Part shown: positions 1 to 9,085 of the stretch, piece by piece
Layout of the letters: every line of letters starts with the position of its first letter
How positions within the stretch are numbered: the stretch's first letter is position 1
Assembly (NCBI RefSeq): GCF_036013935.1
Contig: NZ_CP107902.1
Span: 6,171,001 to 6,235,000, forward strand
From: Streptomyces sp. NBC_00461
GTDB taxonomy: Bacteria; Actinomycetota; Actinomycetes; Streptomycetales; Streptomycetaceae
DNA length: 64,000 bases
Direction: 5' to 3'
Translations under genes and position numbers: made by a program
The notes under the pieces: model-generated
What the model saw: only the letters and a program-made list of their open reading frames with translations
Database searches by the model: none
What the model was told of the DNA's origin: nothing

Positions 1-2
1 GG

Positions 3-1457
3 ACTCCGAAGCCGACCCCGAACCGGTCGTACGCCCTCTCGAAGGCTCCCCGCACCATTCCCGCCGTGCGCTCCCACACCGCGGCGCGCGGGCCGGGCTG
101 GCGTGCGGTGCGCGGTGAGCGCGTGGTCGTGAACGACGCCGATCTGGCCGACGAGGGCCGTCTGATCGCCGGTGAGCTGGGGCTGACGTACGCGGGCGAG
201 AAGGACGACGTGCGCGCCGGGGACGTACGGCTGACGCTGAACGACGACGAGGGTGCGGACCCGGAGTCGTACGCGATGACCGTGCGCGGTGGGCGTGTCG
301 TCATCAGCGGGCCCAGCGACGCGGGTGTCTTCTACGGCACGCGCACGCTCAAGCAGGAGGTGCACCGCGGCGGCACGGCGCCCGAGGGGGTCGTGAAGGA
401 CGAGCCCGCCAAGCCGGTGCGCGGGTTCATGCTGGACATCGCGCGCAAGCCCTTCACCGCGGCCTGGATCGAGGACCGGGTGCGGGAGCTCGGGGACCTG
501 AAGTTCAACGAGCTGGGACTGCACTTCTCCGACGACCAGGGGTTCCGGATCGCGTCCGACACGCATCCCGAGATCGTCTCGCAGCAGCATCTGACGAAGG
601 CCGAGGTCAAGAAGATCGTCGACCTCGCCGCGAGCCGGCACATCACCGTGGTGCCCGAGATCGACTCGCCCGGGCATCTGGGCGCGGTCATCGCCGCCCA
701 CCCCGATCTGCAGTTGCGCAACGCGCAGGGGGTGGCGGCGAAGGGTGCCGTCGACATCTCCAAGCCGGCCGCCGCCGACATCGTCGACGACCTGCTGAAC
801 GAGTACGCCGGTCTGTTCCCCGGCAGCAAGTGGAATCTCGGCGGGGACGAGTACCAGGCGCTGATGGTGTCCAGTCCGGAGGCCTCCTATCCGCAGCTGG
901 CCGCCGCCGCCAAGGACGCGTACGGGGCCGGGGGGACCGTCGCCGACCTCACCACCGCGTGGCTGAACGACCGCGCCGACACGATGCGGGCCCACGACCG
1001 GACGATGCGGGTGTGGAACGACGGCTTCTTCCGGGGGACGTCCGTGCAGCCCGCCAAGGACCTGCGGGTCGGGTACTGGACCGGCAAGGAGATCGGGGCG
1101 CGGCCGCCGGTGGAGTACCTGAGCGCCGGGCGCAAGCTGATCAACTACAACGACGAGTTCCTGTACTACGTCCTGGGCCAGCCGAACAATTTCGTCTACC
1201 CGACCGGGCAGCGGATCTACGAGCAGTGGACCCCGCTCGTCGTGCGCGGCACCCAGGCGGTGCCGGCGAGGTACGACGGGCAGATCCTCGGCGGGTCCTT
1301 CGCGGTCTGGTGCGACCTCGCGGGGTCGCAGACGCAGGACCAGGTCGCCGCCGGGATCCGGATGCCGCTGCGGGCGACGGTCCAGAAGCTGTGGGATCCA
1401 AGGCGGCCGGCGCTGTCGTGGGCGCAGTTCAAGGCCCTGGCCGACCAGCTGGGCTGA
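3..1457 (+). CDS. beta-N-acetylhexosaminidase, GH20 (5' end outside the window)
   Basis: This is a glycoside hydrolase of family 20, expected to release terminal GlcNAc or GalNAc from chitin-derived or glycan substrates. The reading frame is open to the left edge, so the true start and any signal peptide lie upstream; at least 484 residues are visible. The region after position 426 carries the GH20 barrel opening (FMLDIARKPFT), the HFSDDQGFR strand, VVPEIDSPGH and the catalytic Asp-Glu pair in NLGGDEY near 840-855. Substrate-assisted catalysis by this Asp-Glu pair is family knowledge. The family assignment is secure; the exact substrate is not visible. Confidence 0.9.
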   Translation, partial: TPKPTPNRSYALSKAPRTIPAVRSHTAARGPGWRAVRGERVVVNDADLADEGRLIAGELGLTYAGEKDDVRAGDVRLTLNDDEGADPESYAMTVRGGRVVISGPSDAGVFYGTRTLKQEVHRGGTAPEGVVKDEPAKPVRGFMLDIARKPFTAAWIEDRVRELGDLKFNELGLHFSDDQGFRIASDTHPEIVSQQHLTKAEVKKIVDLAASRHITVVPEIDSPGHLGAVIAAHPDLQLRNAQGVAAKGAVDISKPAAADIVDDLLNEYAGLFPGSKWNLGGDEYQALMVSSPEASYPQLAAAAKDAYGAGGTVADLTTAWLNDRADTMRAHDRTMRVWNDGFFRGTSVQPAKDLRVGYWTGKEIGARPPVEYLSAGRKLINYNDEFLYYVLGQPNNFVYPTGQRIYEQWTPLVVRGTQAVPARYDGQILGGSFAVWCDLAGSQTQDQVAAGIRMPLRATVQKLWDPRRPALSWAQFKALADQLG

Positions 1458-1488
1458 GCGCGACCGGGGTGCAGGGGCGCGGGGCGTC

Positions 1489-2109
1489 TTGGCGCATACG
1501 GCTGCGAACAGGCGTACGGCTGTGGTGTATTCGGCCGAGCCGGAGCCGACGGAGCTGTGGGGGCCAGGGATGGGCTACTGGGGGTATTGGGTCGTGGGCC
1601 GCAGTGAGCGGCCGCTCGCGGAACTCGACGCGCTGGCCGGGGCCACGGGCATGGAGCTGCGGGCCGAGGCGCCCGGCGGCTGGCAGGTGTGGGAGTACGC
1701 GAGCGGGGACGGCGAGGTCGGGAACATGAACGTCCTCGCCCGGGAGACCGGGGCGCCCGCGCTCTTCGGATACGTGATGGACAGCGCCTCGGTCGTCGTG
1801 GAGGCGGCGGCGCCCGAGAGCGGGGCGTGGACGACCTGCCTGGCGCGGGCCGCGATGGCCGGATACCTCGGCGCCGGGAACGAGGGGCTCACGATCGAGG
1901 ACTACTTCCTCCAGCCCGGTGACGCCGCCGGCCGGGCGGTCGCCTGGGCCGCCGAGGCGGGGCACGACGTCGACGTCGAGCCGCTGCTCGACGTGCTGAC
2001 CGCCGACGCCGATCCTCCCCCGCTCTCGAATTCGCTTGAGCAGGGGGACTCTCTGGCCGAAAACCTCTTCTTCCGCCTGCTGGACCGGCTGGGCGTGGTG
2101 CCGCTGTGA
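1489..2109 (+). CDS. conserved hypothetical protein
   Basis: A 206-residue soluble protein that I cannot assign to a family. It has no signal peptide or membrane segment, is rich in Trp/Tyr/Gly near the N-terminus (WGPGMGYWGYW) and acidic overall. The start is uncertain: TTG 1489, GTG 1522 and ATG 1570 are all in frame, and none has a strong ribosome binding site. Near the C-terminus the reading frame runs through a short interspersed palindrome (2013-2052) that encodes an odd Pro/Ser-rich stretch (DPPPLSNSLEQGDS). Coding is supported by codon bias and an uninterrupted frame; function is unknown. Confidence 0.6.
   Translation: MAHTAANRRTAVVYSAEPEPTELWGPGMGYWGYWVVGRSERPLAELDALAGATGMELRAEAPGGWQVWEYASGDGEVGNMNVLARETGAPALFGYVMDSASVVVEAAAPESGAWTTCLARAAMAGYLGAGNEGLTIEDYFLQPGDAAGRAVAWAAEAGHDVDVEPLLDVLTADADPPPLSNSLEQGDSLAENLFFRLLDRLGVVPL
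2013..2052. repeat. short palindromic element inside a coding sequence
   Basis: An imperfect inverted repeat: left arm TCCCCCGCTCTCGAA, right arm TTCGCTTGAGCAGGGGGA. It is a GC-rich hairpin of the kind scattered through Streptomyces chromosomes. Here it lies in frame inside the gene at 1489-2109, adding a low-complexity segment. A related element lies in the coding sequence at 22638-22662. Confidence 0.6.
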
Positions 2110-2205
2110 CACTCCCGGGCCGTCGCACGCAGTAAGGGGAAGTGCGGGCTCCGTAAGGGAAGAGCCCTGCTGGGCCTCGTAGAGGACCCGCAGAAGGAGG
2201 CGTGG

Positions 2206-2772
2206 ATGAGCCTGGTGGAACTGATCGCTCAGGCCGACGAGCGCGGACTGGCCGCCAGCGGGCTGGCTTGTTTGGATCGCTGCGTGCCCCTGCTGGGCGG
2301 CGACGACGAGATTCTGCGACCCCTCTGGGCCAGCCTCGCGGACGCCGACGACACCGGTGACACAGGCGGCTGGGGCGAGGGGCTGGAGCACGCGCGCGGG
2401 AAGCTCGGCGGGCCCGAGGAGCCCGGCGAGAGCGAGGCCGCGCTGCTGGCCCGCCGGATGCTGGCCGCCGCGCCCGCCGACCGGTCCGCCGCCCAGGTGC
2501 GGGTGTGGGCCGACGCCTGCTCCGTCGCCGCGCTGCAGATACACCGGCTGCTCGATCCGCTCGCCGACCGGGCGTCGTCGGTCGACTCCCGCCGGGAGGG
2601 GCGTACGGAGGGAATGTCGCCGCTCGTCGCCGCGGAGCTGCGGCGGCAGGTCACCGTGCTGGAGCTCCTCGCCGGCCACGGCGCGGCCGGAGTGCGCCGG
2701 GCGCTGGAGGTGTCGACCGAGGGGCGCCGGGTGCTGCGGGCGGTCGTCTCGCGTCGGGCCCGGCGGGCGTGA
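2206..2772 (+). CDS. conserved hypothetical protein (helical, Ala/Leu/Arg-rich)
   Basis: A 188-residue protein of unknown function. The start is well defined: AAGGAGG at 2194-2200 lies 5 nt before ATG 2206. The sequence looks all-helical and soluble, with acidic N-terminal and strongly basic C-terminal ends (VVSRRARRA). No catalytic motif or recognised domain was found. It lies 96 nt downstream of the preceding unknown gene in the same direction and may be cotranscribed with it. Confidence 0.65.
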   Translation: MSLVELIAQADERGLAASGLACLDRCVPLLGGDDEILRPLWASLADADDTGDTGGWGEGLEHARGKLGGPEEPGESEAALLARRMLAAAPADRSAAQVRVWADACSVAALQIHRLLDPLADRASSVDSRREGRTEGMSPLVAAELRRQVTVLELLAGHGAAGVRRALEVSTEGRRVLRAVVSRRARRA

Positions 2773-2836
2773 CACGGTGCCGTGCGGCTGCGGGGTCCCG
2801 GTGCCGTTGGTCAGTGCGGTGGTTCAGTGCCGTGGA

Positions 2837-3298
2837 TCAGTGCAGTAGGCACTTCACCACCGCGTCGCCGTACTCGGCCGTGCGCGTGTAGAAGGCCGTC
2901 ATGTCCCGGTGGGTCGCCGCGAACAGGGCGTGGAGTTGCGGCTCCGCGTCGGGGCCGCCGTAGGCGCGGAGAAGGGGCTCCCTGGCCGACTGCCACAGGG
3001 TCTCGAAGTCGGCCGCTTCGAGGAACGCCGCGACCCGGGCCGTCAGGGCCGCGGTCAGGATCAGGAACGGTGGCTCGTCCGGGTCGGGGTGGGGTACCGG
3101 GCGGCCGCCGAGGATCACGTCGGCGCCCGCGTAGAGGGTGTTCTGGTCGAGGTAGCTCCTGTCCAGCATCTCCTCCCGGTGCCGGTCGATTCGTCGGCGC
3201 ACGGTGTCCCAGTCGTCCTCGAACAGCCGCTGCAGCCAGTTCGCGCTGTTGCGCAGGGCCGAGGGCGGCACCGCGCGGAGATGGAAGTACTGGCTCAT
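2837..3298 (-). CDS. DUF1877-like protein
   Basis: A 153-residue cytoplasmic protein resembling the DUF1877 (YfbM-like) family, judged by the opening MSQYFHLRAVPPSAL, the central ILGGRP and the overall length. Family function is unknown. I chose the ATG at 3298 because MSQYF is the usual family N-terminus; a GTG at 3334 would add 12 residues. Neither has a convincing ribosome binding site. It is convergent with the gene at 2206-2772 and divergent from the one at 3466. Confidence 0.65.
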   Translation of the reverse strand: MSQYFHLRAVPPSALRNSANWLQRLFEDDWDTVRRRIDRHREEMLDRSYLDQNTLYAGADVILGGRPVPHPDPDEPPFLILTAALTARVAAFLEAADFETLWQSAREPLLRAYGGPDAEPQLHALFAATHRDMTAFYTRTAEYGDAVVKCLLH

Positions 3299-3465
3299 CA
3301 GTGAAAGGAGCGCACGGCAGAGGCGAAGCGTCACTCCCGGGCACGACGCGTACCTGAGGGAGTCCTGTGACAGTCCTGGGGTGGCCGTGGGGCGGTCCTG
3401 CGCCGGTCTGGGAAACCCCCCGGAAATCGCGTGACGAACGGCCCGCCGACCCCGCTCCTGGGTAG

Positions 3466-3858
3466 GTGACTACCTTCCACGAGACCAGGCCGAACGCGGC
3501 GACGAAGCCCGTTCGGTGGGCGGCGGACGCCGTCGCGGCGATGCGTGAGGGGGCGCGGCTGCGCCTCGACTACTCGGCACAGAGCCTGTGGCGCGTCGAC
3601 CGGATGATCGAGGGGATACGGCGCGAGGCGGCGCCGTACGCCGCCGTGGAGAGCGCGTTGCGCGGTTTCGGGGCCTACGCCGGTGAAGTGATCGTCCGTC
3701 AGACCGGTGCCGAGTGGTGGGCGACCGGTGGCGACCACTGGATCCGCACCCCGGACGGGCGGATGTGGGACCCCCTCGACGAGGCCCGGCGCTGCTTCGC
3801 CGGCGACGGGTCGCTGCGACTGCTGTGCCGGGACGCGACCGATGGCGTCCGAAGGTGA
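3466..3858 (+). CDS. conserved hypothetical protein
   Basis: A 130-residue soluble protein of unknown family. The middle (LRLDYSAQSLWRVDRMIEGIR) and the end (GDHWIRTPDGRMWDPLDEARRCF) look like a globular alpha/beta fold. The proposed GTG start sits in the loop of a small dyad, GGTAG-GTGA-CTACC (3461-3474), which may affect initiation. It ends 106 nt before the drug exporter. Function is not inferred. Confidence 0.55.
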   Translation: MTTFHETRPNAATKPVRWAADAVAAMREGARLRLDYSAQSLWRVDRMIEGIRREAAPYAAVESALRGFGAYAGEVIVRQTGAEWWATGGDHWIRTPDGRMWDPLDEARRCFAGDGSLRLLCRDATDGVRR

Positions 3859-3964
3859 CCGAGGCGGCAAAATCGCCGTAATAAGAGACGCTGGCGTTCC
3901 CAAACGGTGGTGCCCGGAGGGAGCATGGAGGCGACCTCGGGACGGTCCGACTCGGGAGGCCCCC

Positions 3965-5437
3965 ATGGCCGACAACCGCCGTTGGTGGACGCTGGTCGTC
4001 ATCGCGCTCGCCCAGCTGATGGTCGTCCTCGACATGACCATCGTGAACATCGCCCTGCCGTCCGCCCAGGCCGACCTGAACATGTCGGACGGGAACCGGC
4101 AGTGGGTCATCACCGCCTACACCCTCGCCTTCGGCGGGCTGTTGCTGCTCGGCGGCCGGGTCGCCGACCTCGTCGGCCGCCGGACGACCTTCATGATCGG
4201 GCTGCTCGGCTTCGCGGCCGCCTCCGCGCTCGGCGGGGCCGCTGCGGGACAGGGGATGCTCTTCGGGGCCCGGGCCCTGCAGGGCGTGTTCGCCGCACTG
4301 CTCGCGCCCTCCGCGCTGTCCCTGCTCACCACGACGTTCACCGATCCGAAGGACCGGGCGAAGGCCTTCGGCGTGTTCGGGGCGATCGTCGGAGCGGGCG
4401 CGGCGATCGGGCTGCTCGCGGGCGGCCTGCTCACCCAGTACCTGGACTGGCGCTGGTGCCTGTACGTGAACGTACCGGTCGCCCTGATCGCGTTCGCCGG
4501 CGCGTCGGCGCTGCTCACCCCCGGACAACGGCACCCCGACGCCCGTCTCGACGTGCCGGGCGCACTGCTCGGCTCGGCCGGGATGCTGTCGCTGGTGTAC
4601 GGCTTCTCCGAGGCGGCGTCGAGGGGCTGGGGCGACGGCCTGGTGGTGACCCTGCTGGTCGCCGGGGTCGTCCTGCTCGCCGCGTTCGCGCTGTGGCAGA
4701 CCCGGGCGCGGGTGCCGTTGCTGCCGATGTCCGTGATCAAGGAGCGGCAGCGCGTCGGCGCCTTCCTGACCACGCTGTTCGTCACCGTCGGGATGTTCGG
4801 CGTCTTCCTCTTCCTGACGTACTACCTGCAGGGCGTCCTCGGGTGGTCCCCGCTGAAGACCGGCCTCGCGTATCTGCCGATGACGGCCGCGATGATCGTC
4901 GGGTCGACGCAGATCGCGGCGCGGCTGCTGGGCAGGGTGCCGCCGCGGTTCCTGATCGTGCCGGGGCTGCTCGTGGCCGCGGGCGGTCTCGCGGTCATCG
5001 CGCAGGTCGGCGTGGAGCCGGCGTACGCCTCGCACGTGCTGCCCGGCATGCTGATGCTGGGTCTCGGCATGAGTACGGCGATGATGACCTCCATCTCGCT
5101 GGCCACCGGAAGTGTCGCGCCGCGTGACTCGGGCGCGGCCTCGGCGACCTTCAACACGGCCCAGCAGGTGGGCGGTTCGATCGGTACGGCCCTGCTGAAC
5201 ACGATCGCCGCGAGCGTCACGGCGACCTATCTGGCCGCGCACGCGGGGCCCGGCGTCGACCGGCGGCGGCTGGCGGCCGAGGCCACGGTGCACGGCTTCA
5301 ACGTGGCCACCTACTGGGCGCTGGGCGCGCTGCTGCTGGCCGCGCTGATCGCGGGCGTGGTCATCAACGCGGACCGGGTGCCCACTCCGCAGGCCACGCA
5401 GGAGCGGACGCCCGAACCGGTCGACACGGCCATGTGA
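3965..5437 (+). CDS. MFS drug exporter, DHA2 (EmrB/QacA) type
   Basis: A 490-residue inner-membrane proton antiporter of the 14-helix DHA2 family. The first segment carries the typical VVLDMTIVNIALP signature, followed by WVITAYTLAFGGLLLLGGRVADLVGRR (family motif A region) and the long TM12-14 half. ATG 3965 is preceded by GGGAGG at 5 nt spacing; the frame stays open further upstream, but that extension is not hydrophobic and is unlikely to be coding. No regulator is adjacent, so the substrate cannot be inferred. It is convergent with the amidase gene, with 18 nt between stop codons. Confidence 0.85.
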   Translation: MADNRRWWTLVVIALAQLMVVLDMTIVNIALPSAQADLNMSDGNRQWVITAYTLAFGGLLLLGGRVADLVGRRTTFMIGLLGFAAASALGGAAAGQGMLFGARALQGVFAALLAPSALSLLTTTFTDPKDRAKAFGVFGAIVGAGAAIGLLAGGLLTQYLDWRWCLYVNVPVALIAFAGASALLTPGQRHPDARLDVPGALLGSAGMLSLVYGFSEAASRGWGDGLVVTLLVAGVVLLAAFALWQTRARVPLLPMSVIKERQRVGAFLTTLFVTVGMFGVFLFLTYYLQGVLGWSPLKTGLAYLPMTAAMIVGSTQIAARLLGRVPPRFLIVPGLLVAAGGLAVIAQVGVEPAYASHVLPGMLMLGLGMSTAMMTSISLATGSVAPRDSGAASATFNTAQQVGGSIGTALLNTIAASVTATYLAAHAGPGVDRRRLAAEATVHGFNVATYWALGALLLAALIAGVVINADRVPTPQATQERTPEPVDTAM

Positions 5438-5455
5438 ACTGCCGGGTGATGTCGG

Positions 5456-7696
5456 CTACTTGAGGTAGACCAGGCCGTCCGTCGTGATCGTCGGGCGGCC
5501 GCTGGTGCCGACCACCACGATCTTCACCGTGTGCTTGGCGCTGGACGACCAGGTCTTCGTCCAGATCGCCTGGCGGTACAGGGTGGTCGAGGACTTCAGG
5601 TCGACGGTGCTGACCTTCACGCCGTCGACGTAGACGTACGCCTGACCGGAGGTGGACGCACGGCTGACCACCCAGGAGGCGGAGCGTCCGGTGAAGGTCC
5701 AGCTGAGGCTCGCGCCCTTCGAACCGCTGGAGTACGACTTGCCGCCGAGGTAGCTGGTGGAGGAACGGGCCGTCCAGCTGCCGGACTTGGTGGCCGAGGT
5801 CTCCTGGAGGATCACCGGGGTGAAGGACACGGACGACGTACGGGTGTTGCCCGCGTAGTCGTACGCCGTCATCGACCACGTGCTCGCGGTGCCGGATGCG
5901 GCGGTGCGGCTGGAACTGGTGGTGGTCGGGCCGAAGGTGGCCGTCGTCGGGGTCAGCAGGCTCACCGACTTCAGGGCGGCGTTGTCCGTCGCCTTCCAGC
6001 CGAGGGTGACCGGGACGGCGCTGGTGTTGACCGTGCCGGTGCGCAGGGAGAGCTTCGGCGCGGTGGTGAAGGTCGGTGCGGTCGTCTCCGCGACGACGTT
6101 CATCGCGTCGGTCGTCGTGGTCTTGCCGGACTGGTGCACGGCACGCACGGCGACGGTGTGGGTGCCCAGGGCGAGGGTCGCGCCGGCCGAGGTGGACGTA
6201 CCCGAGGCGGTGGCGGCGACCTTGCCGTCCACCAGCAGCTCGAACCTGGAGATCAGCGAGCCCGGCGTGGTCGTCGACCACTTCGCCGTGATGGCGCCCT
6301 TGGTGTAGTACGTCGAGCCGGACAGGCCCGCGCCGGACAGCGGGGTGACCTTCAGGCCCTGCACCGGGCCGGACGCCCAGGCGCGGATCGTCGGCAGCTG
6401 GGCGTGGAGCGAGCCGCCCGGGCACTGGGTGTTGTAGCCGTCCCGGTGGCCGGAGATCCGGTTGAACGTGTACGAGCTGCCCGCGGTGAAGCTGGTCCCG
6501 AAGTAGTTCGTCTGGGTCGCGCCTGCCTTGAGCTGCACGGTGGTGGCGGGGTCGGCGTCGTACTGGCCCAGCTTCCACGCCGCGATCCGGGCGATCGAGG
6601 TCAGGGCGGCGGTGGAGGCGCCGGTGGAGGTGTACTCGCCGAGCACCGCGATGCCGGCCGACTCGCGGTTCCAGCCGTAGGTGTGCGCGCCGAGCACCGG
6701 CAGGTCCACGCCGCCCTTGCGGCCCTCGAAGATCGTGCCGCACTTGTCGACCAGGAAGTTGTAGCCGACGTCGTTCCAGCCGTTGGTCTGCGTGTGGTAC
6801 GCGTAGATGCCCCGGACGATCGCTGCCGAGTCGGCGCACGAGTAGTCGTTCGTGCCGTCCGTGTGGTGCACGAAGACGGCCTTCACATCGGCGTTGTACT
6901 CCGACGGGTCGGGGCTGAGCGACTCGTCCGCGCCCCAGTCGGCCCGCGAGACGATCGGCGGCTCGGGCACGGTGGACGCCGGCGCGGTGGGCGTGGTCGC
7001 CGTCGGGCTCGCGGAGGCGCTCGCCGAAGGGGACGCGGACTCGCTCGGGGACGCGGTGTCGGTCGGCGATGCGGTGTCGGTCGGGGACGCGGTGTCGGTC
7101 GGGGACGCGGAGTCCGTGGGCGTCACATCCGCCACGTACGCGGCCGGCTCGGCCTTCTGCTCGGCGGCGGTCGCCACCCCCGGGTCGACCAGGTTGACCT
7201 CAAGCCCCTTGGGCAGCCCGGAGCTGGTGGAGCCGTCCTTGTGGACGACCTGGACCTGGACGCCGTCGGAGGGGCCGACCCACAGCGGCTCGGACGCGCC
7301 GCGCGCGTCGGCGCCCGCCTCCGGGTCCTGAAGCGGGTCGACGTTCGCCTCGAGGTCCTTCCAGGCGGTCCACTCGCCGGTCTCGCTGCTGCGGGTGCGC
7401 ACCTGGGCCGTGCCGGGCAGCCGCTTGGTGGCGCCCGTCCAGGAGACGCCGAGCAGGGAGAACTGCTTGGTCTCCGTGCGCGGCAGCTCCCGCTTGCCGC
7501 TCGCGGTGCCCTTCAACGCGAGGTCGTAGACCCTCACCGGCCGCTTGGCCTGTCCCTCGGTTCCGTGATCGGAGGACGGGCTGGCGACGGCGTACGTCAC
7601 GACACCCCCGCCACCCAGAACCACCGCACCGAGAGTGATCCACGCCCGCCTCTTCAGGCTCAGCGGTCTGTACGCACGCGTACCGCGAGGACTCAA
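5456..7696 (-). CDS. secreted peptidoglycan-recognition protein / N-acetylmuramoyl-L-alanine amidase
   Basis: A 746-residue exported cell-wall hydrolase. Visible order: basic N-terminus and signal anchor (about residues 14-38), an unassigned domain, a Ser/Thr/Pro/Asp linker with tandem SPTDTA repeats (about 195-235), a PGRP/amidase domain (about 245-410: RADWGAD, VFVHHT, GYNFLVDKCGTIFEGR, GHRDGYNTQCPGG) and C-terminal Ig-like Ser/Thr-rich domains. The His/His/Cys residues expected to bind zinc in amidase-type PGRPs are present, which favours an active enzyme that cuts the lactyl-peptide bond. The start is TTG 7696, behind an AAGGGGTGGGG stretch; no ATG or GTG gives the signal sequence. Confidence 0.88.
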   Translation of the reverse strand: MSPRGTRAYRPLSLKRRAWITLGAVVLGGGGVVTYAVASPSSDHGTEGQAKRPVRVYDLALKGTASGKRELPRTETKQFSLLGVSWTGATKRLPGTAQVRTRSSETGEWTAWKDLEANVDPLQDPEAGADARGASEPLWVGPSDGVQVQVVHKDGSTSSGLPKGLEVNLVDPGVATAAEQKAEPAAYVADVTPTDSASPTDTASPTDTASPTDTASPSESASPSASASASPTATTPTAPASTVPEPPIVSRADWGADESLSPDPSEYNADVKAVFVHHTDGTNDYSCADSAAIVRGIYAYHTQTNGWNDVGYNFLVDKCGTIFEGRKGGVDLPVLGAHTYGWNRESAGIAVLGEYTSTGASTAALTSIARIAAWKLGQYDADPATTVQLKAGATQTNYFGTSFTAGSSYTFNRISGHRDGYNTQCPGGSLHAQLPTIRAWASGPVQGLKVTPLSGAGLSGSTYYTKGAITAKWSTTTPGSLISRFELLVDGKVAATASGTSTSAGATLALGTHTVAVRAVHQSGKTTTTDAMNVVAETTAPTFTTAPKLSLRTGTVNTSAVPVTLGWKATDNAALKSVSLLTPTTATFGPTTTSSSRTAASGTASTWSMTAYDYAGNTRTSSVSFTPVILQETSATKSGSWTARSSTSYLGGKSYSSGSKGASLSWTFTGRSASWVVSRASTSGQAYVYVDGVKVSTVDLKSSTTLYRQAIWTKTWSSSAKHTVKIVVVGTSGRPTITTDGLVYLK
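7049..7120. repeat. 18-bp tandem repeat in the amidase linker
   Basis: Three near-identical 18-bp units (7049-7066, 7067-7084, 7085-7102) and a degenerate fourth. On the minus strand they encode repeated Ser-Pro-Thr-Asp-Thr-Ala in the linker between the N-terminal and PGRP domains. Such arrays vary in copy number and would change linker length in frame. Confidence 0.8.
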
Positions 7697-7950
7697 CTAC
7701 CCCACCCCTTGAAAAAGAACACGACTGCCACACCGGTCACTGCAGGTGGCACATACACGCAGCGCGCTGCTCCGGCCGAACGTCACTCGGAGGTCGTCGC
7801 CGCCGTCGCCCCCGACGAGCCCGCCTCTCCGGATATCAGGACGCGCGCAACCGGGGATTCAACTTGTCCCGGTGCCACTTCATCGGGAACAAGATCGGCT
7901 GCGACGGCGTTCGACGCCTGTTGTCGGTTCTCGGAAAGGACAGTGCATTC

Positions 7951-8640
7951 ATGGGCCTGACTCGTCGGCTTCTCACGCTGCTCTTCGCACCCCTGCTCGC
8001 CCTGATGGCGGCGCCCGCGCTGGGGACCGGTTCGGCATTCGCCGTGCCGCAAGCGAAGACCGTCTCGATTGCCCAGGCCCGCAGCCTGCCGGTCGGGACC
8101 GTGGTCACCGTGAAGGGCTCGGTGACGACTCCCTCCGGAGCCTTCGAATCCAGCTTCGGAGACAAGGGGTTCGGACTTCAGGACAAGACCGCCGGCATCT
8201 ACGTCAGCCTGCAGAGCGACGTGCATGCGTACCCGCGACAGCACGCACGCATCACCGGCACGCTCCGGGACAGCTCCGGGCTGCTGACCCTGGTGCCGGC
8301 CGAGCCTTCCGATGCCGAACTCGGTCCCAAGTGCCGGGCGGTGAAACCGGAGCGGGTCGGCACCGCCGCGGTCGGAGAGGCCACCGAGGGGCGGCTCGTC
8401 AAGGTCGTCGGAAGGATCGCACAAGGGCCGACGAGCGACCTCCCCTATGGGTACAAGCTGTCCGTCGACGACGGTTCGGGCCCCGTGCAGGTCTTCGTCA
8501 ACGTGCAGACAGGCGTCGACGTCTCCCGCCTGAAGCCGGGTCAGACGGTGCGAGTGGTCGGCTTCAGCAGCCAGTTCGGCACCCGCTACGAAATCGATCC
8601 GCGGTCGCCGCACGACCTCGCGGTCGTCGGGCCCGAGTAA
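7951..8640 (+). CDS. secreted OB-fold protein
   Basis: A 229-residue exported protein. ATG 7951 has AAAGGA upstream and begins a clear signal peptide (MGLTRRLLTLLFAPLLALMAAPALG, cleavage probably after AFA). The mature part looks like two OB-fold modules of the type in bacterial YhcR-like extracellular nucleases and tRNA_anti-like domains: VGTVVTVKGSVTTPSG...FGLQDKTAGIYV and GRLVKVVGRIAQG...DGSGPVQVFVN. No nuclease domain is attached, so a binding role is more likely than catalysis. A GTG at 7864 would extend it, but that extension is not signal-like. Confidence 0.7.
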   Translation: MGLTRRLLTLLFAPLLALMAAPALGTGSAFAVPQAKTVSIAQARSLPVGTVVTVKGSVTTPSGAFESSFGDKGFGLQDKTAGIYVSLQSDVHAYPRQHARITGTLRDSSGLLTLVPAEPSDAELGPKCRAVKPERVGTAAVGEATEGRLVKVVGRIAQGPTSDLPYGYKLSVDDGSGPVQVFVNVQTGVDVSRLKPGQTVRVVGFSSQFGTRYEIDPRSPHDLAVVGPE

Positions 8641-9085
8641 CCGGGCTCGGCGCGCACGTCGGTGGGGTGCTCGTGCGCCGTGCGGGGGCGGTGTGGGTGG
8701 ACCTCGACGCCGACCGGCGCGCCTACTTCGGCCGGCCGGTCGGCGTACGGATGCCGGACGGGTGGGACGCGCATGCCGTACACGGTGGTGAACCCCACCC
8801 GCCGGGACTTTCCCGCGCATCAACGGGCGGGGCGCGACGGCCGGTTGCGTGTCGGTGTCGCGCGCGGCGCCGGGTCGGATCATGGCCTGGCTCAGCCCCG
8901 GCGCCCGTCCGCGCATCGCGATCGGCTGAAGATGTGGCACACGCGGCCCACCCGTTGCTCCGGCGGCCTGTGACATTTCCGTGACGGCGGACGCTGAAGA
9001 TCGTGGGGGCGTGCACACGGCCGGACGTGTCGCGCAGTGCGGGTTCTGCAGAGCCCGCTTCGCATACGCACGAACGAGGACAGCG
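8641..9085. other. intergenic region without a confident gene
   Basis: 445 bases between the OB-fold gene and the first ECF sigma factor. One + frame from GTG 8667 to 8984 gives a protein-like first 45 residues (MLVRRAGAVWVDLDADRRAYFGRPVGV) and then degenerates into Arg/Pro-rich sequence, so it may be a remnant or chance. A CGFC-encoding stretch precedes the sigma gene at 9040-9052. Confidence 0.4.

Noticed and set aside
5531..7960. 809-codon open frame on + opposite the amidase gene
   Set aside because: Its composition is Gly/Arg/Ala/Val low complexity, and the minus strand encodes a clear signal-anchor/PGRP protein.
8667..8984. possible small gene after the OB-fold protein
   Set aside because: The first 45 residues look plausible, but the second half is Arg/Pro-rich, there is no clear ribosome binding site, and no family is recognised; recorded only as an intergenic note.
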